5,304 nt of DNA, taken from Bacillota bacterium (GTDB taxonomy: Bacteria > Bacillota > GCA-003054495 > Carboxydocellales > JAJZTU01). This document shows positions 4,603-5,304 of the stretch, piece by piece. A program made the translations under genes and the position numbers. Below the pieces are notes generated by a model. The model was not told the DNA's origin. It saw only the letters and a list, made by a program, of their open reading frames with translations, and did not search any database. The stretch spans positions 1-5,304 of the forward strand of contig JAJZTU010000237.1 of the NCBI GenBank assembly GCA_021848765.1, written 5' to 3'. Every line of letters starts with the position of its first letter. Within the stretch, counting starts at the first letter, position 1.

Positions 4603-5304
4603 TTACAAAACTTTAAACTTACCAGCTAAATCTTTCAGCCCATCAGCCAGATGAGTAAGCAGCTCAGCCGAAGCAGCAACCTCCTGGACCGCTGCGGTCT
4701 GCTGTTCAGCAGCTACCGCCACCTGCTGGGCGCTGGCAGCAGTCTCCTCAGAAATAGAAGCAATACTTTCAATGGAACTCACAATCTCCTGTCCCCCTGC
4801 AGCCATTTCCTCAGTTGCAGAGGATACTTCAGCAATTTTACTATTCACCTTACTGATGGATTCCATAATTTCCCGAAAAGCTTCCCCAGCTTTGGTAACC
4901 ACCACAGTCCCTTCGGCAACCTCCTGGGTTCTTTCCTCCATGGCCTTTACCGCTTGTTCGGTTTCCACCTGAATTTCCTTAATGAGAGAGGCAATTTGGG
5001 TCGCAGCTTCACCGGACTGTTCTGCTAATTTACGCACCTCATCGGCCACCACAGCAAAGCCGCGGCCGTGTTCACCGGCCCTGGCTGCCTCTATGGCAGC
5101 ATTTAAGGCCAGTAAATTAGTTTGTTTGGCTATTCCGGTAATCACATCAACGATTTTACCGATTTCCAGGGATCTGGCACCCAGTGATTTAATCTGGTTT
5201 GCAAAGCTGGCCACTGACTCATTTATGGTGTGCATCCGCATCACCGTGTCCTCAATAGCCATTCCACCCATGGAGGCAATAGCAGATGCCTCATTGGAAG
5301 CCAA
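4603..5304 (-). CDS. Methyl-accepting chemotaxis protein, C-terminal signalling domain (5' end outside window)
   Basis: These are the last 233 residues of a chemoreceptor; the frame is open through position 5304, so the N-terminal sensor, any membrane helices and any HAMP domain are not visible. The fragment is a long antiparallel coiled coil. The hairpin tip that contacts CheA and CheW is highly conserved: NLLALNAAIEAARAGEHG followed by RGFAVVADEVRKLAEQS, about residues 63-97 of the fragment. Ala/Glu/Gln-rich stretches such as SSATEEMAAGGQEI and ISEETAASAQQV (about 161-195) resemble methylation or adaptation regions. The C-terminus ends GKFKVL with no NWETF-type tail for CheR/CheB tethering. 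It has no evident functional link to the downstream regulators beyond orientation, and 111 nt plus a promoter separate its stop from the first possible repressor codon. Signal unknown. Confidence 0.95.
   Translation of the reverse strand: MASNEASAIASMGGMAIEDTVMRMHTINESVASFANQIKSLGARSLEIGKIVDVITGIAKQTNLLALNAAIEAARAGEHGRGFAVVADEVRKLAEQSGEAATQIASLIKEIQVETEQAVKAMEERTQEVAEGTVVVTKAGEAFREIMESISKVNSKIAEVSSATEEMAAGGQEIVSSIESIASISEETAASAQQVAVAAEQQTAAVQEVAASAELLTHLADGLKDLAGKFKVL

Noticed and set aside
1..5304. CRISPR arrays, tRNA or rRNA genes, insertion sequences, attachment sites.
   Set aside because: Reading both strands showed no regularly spaced repeats, no cloverleaf-like sequence, no transposase and no terminal repeats; the window is almost fully occupied by ordinary coding sequence.

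Overview
The window reads as chromosomal DNA from a low-to-mid GC Gram-positive bacterium, most likely an anaerobic clostridial lineage such as Peptococcaceae/Desulfotomaculum-like organisms. This is inference from very strong GGAGG-type ribosome binding sites, near-consensus sigma-A promoters, a GTG start, a BlaI/M56 regulatory pair and the protein flavour. No 16S or other marker is present, so the taxon is a guess. Every gene lies on the minus strand, so transcription runs from high to low coordinates.

Layout in transcription order: (1) 5304-4603, the C-terminal signalling domain of a methyl-accepting chemotaxis protein, cut by the window edge, followed by a weak AT-rich terminator candidate. 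(2) 4473-4042, a BlaI/MecI/CopY-family repressor, and 4039-3035, an M56 membrane metalloprotease. They are 2 nt apart and translationally linked, a BlaI/BlaR1-like sensing pair whose protease lacks the penicillin-binding sensor domain. (3) 2928-2320, a membrane-anchored DUF2318 protein with five cysteines (CxxC, CxxC, GGC). (4) 2289-1093, an FtsX/MacB-type ABC permease with an extracytoplasmic CxxC. (5) 1012-317, its LolD/MacB-type ATPase. (6) 317-1, the start of a second, paralogous permease that runs off the window.

The main result is regulatory. The promoter of the repressor gene and the promoter of the DUF2318 gene each carry the same kind of dyad, CTACTA-N7-TAGT, with identical half-site spacing. 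In the repressor promoter the 7-nt centre of the dyad contains the -35 hexamer. In the DUF2318 promoter the dyad lies just downstream of the -10, across the expected transcription start. This predicts that the BlaI-like repressor controls both itself and the DUF2318-ABC operon, and that the M56 protease lifts repression in response to an extracytoplasmic cue.

The DUF2318 - permease - ATPase - permease set resembles, from family knowledge, the accessory genes downstream of the FTR1/P19 iron uptake systems (Campylobacter Cj1660-Cj1663 region; E. coli fetMP-associated genes). No FTR1 or P19 gene is visible here. A plausible picture is an envelope metal- or redox-linked ABC system under protease-relayed control. 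Substrate and signal cannot be read from the sequence. A degenerate GAGGTTA heptamer array of about 48 nt sits between the first permease and the ATPase and is unexplained. No stretch over 300 nt lacks a gene.
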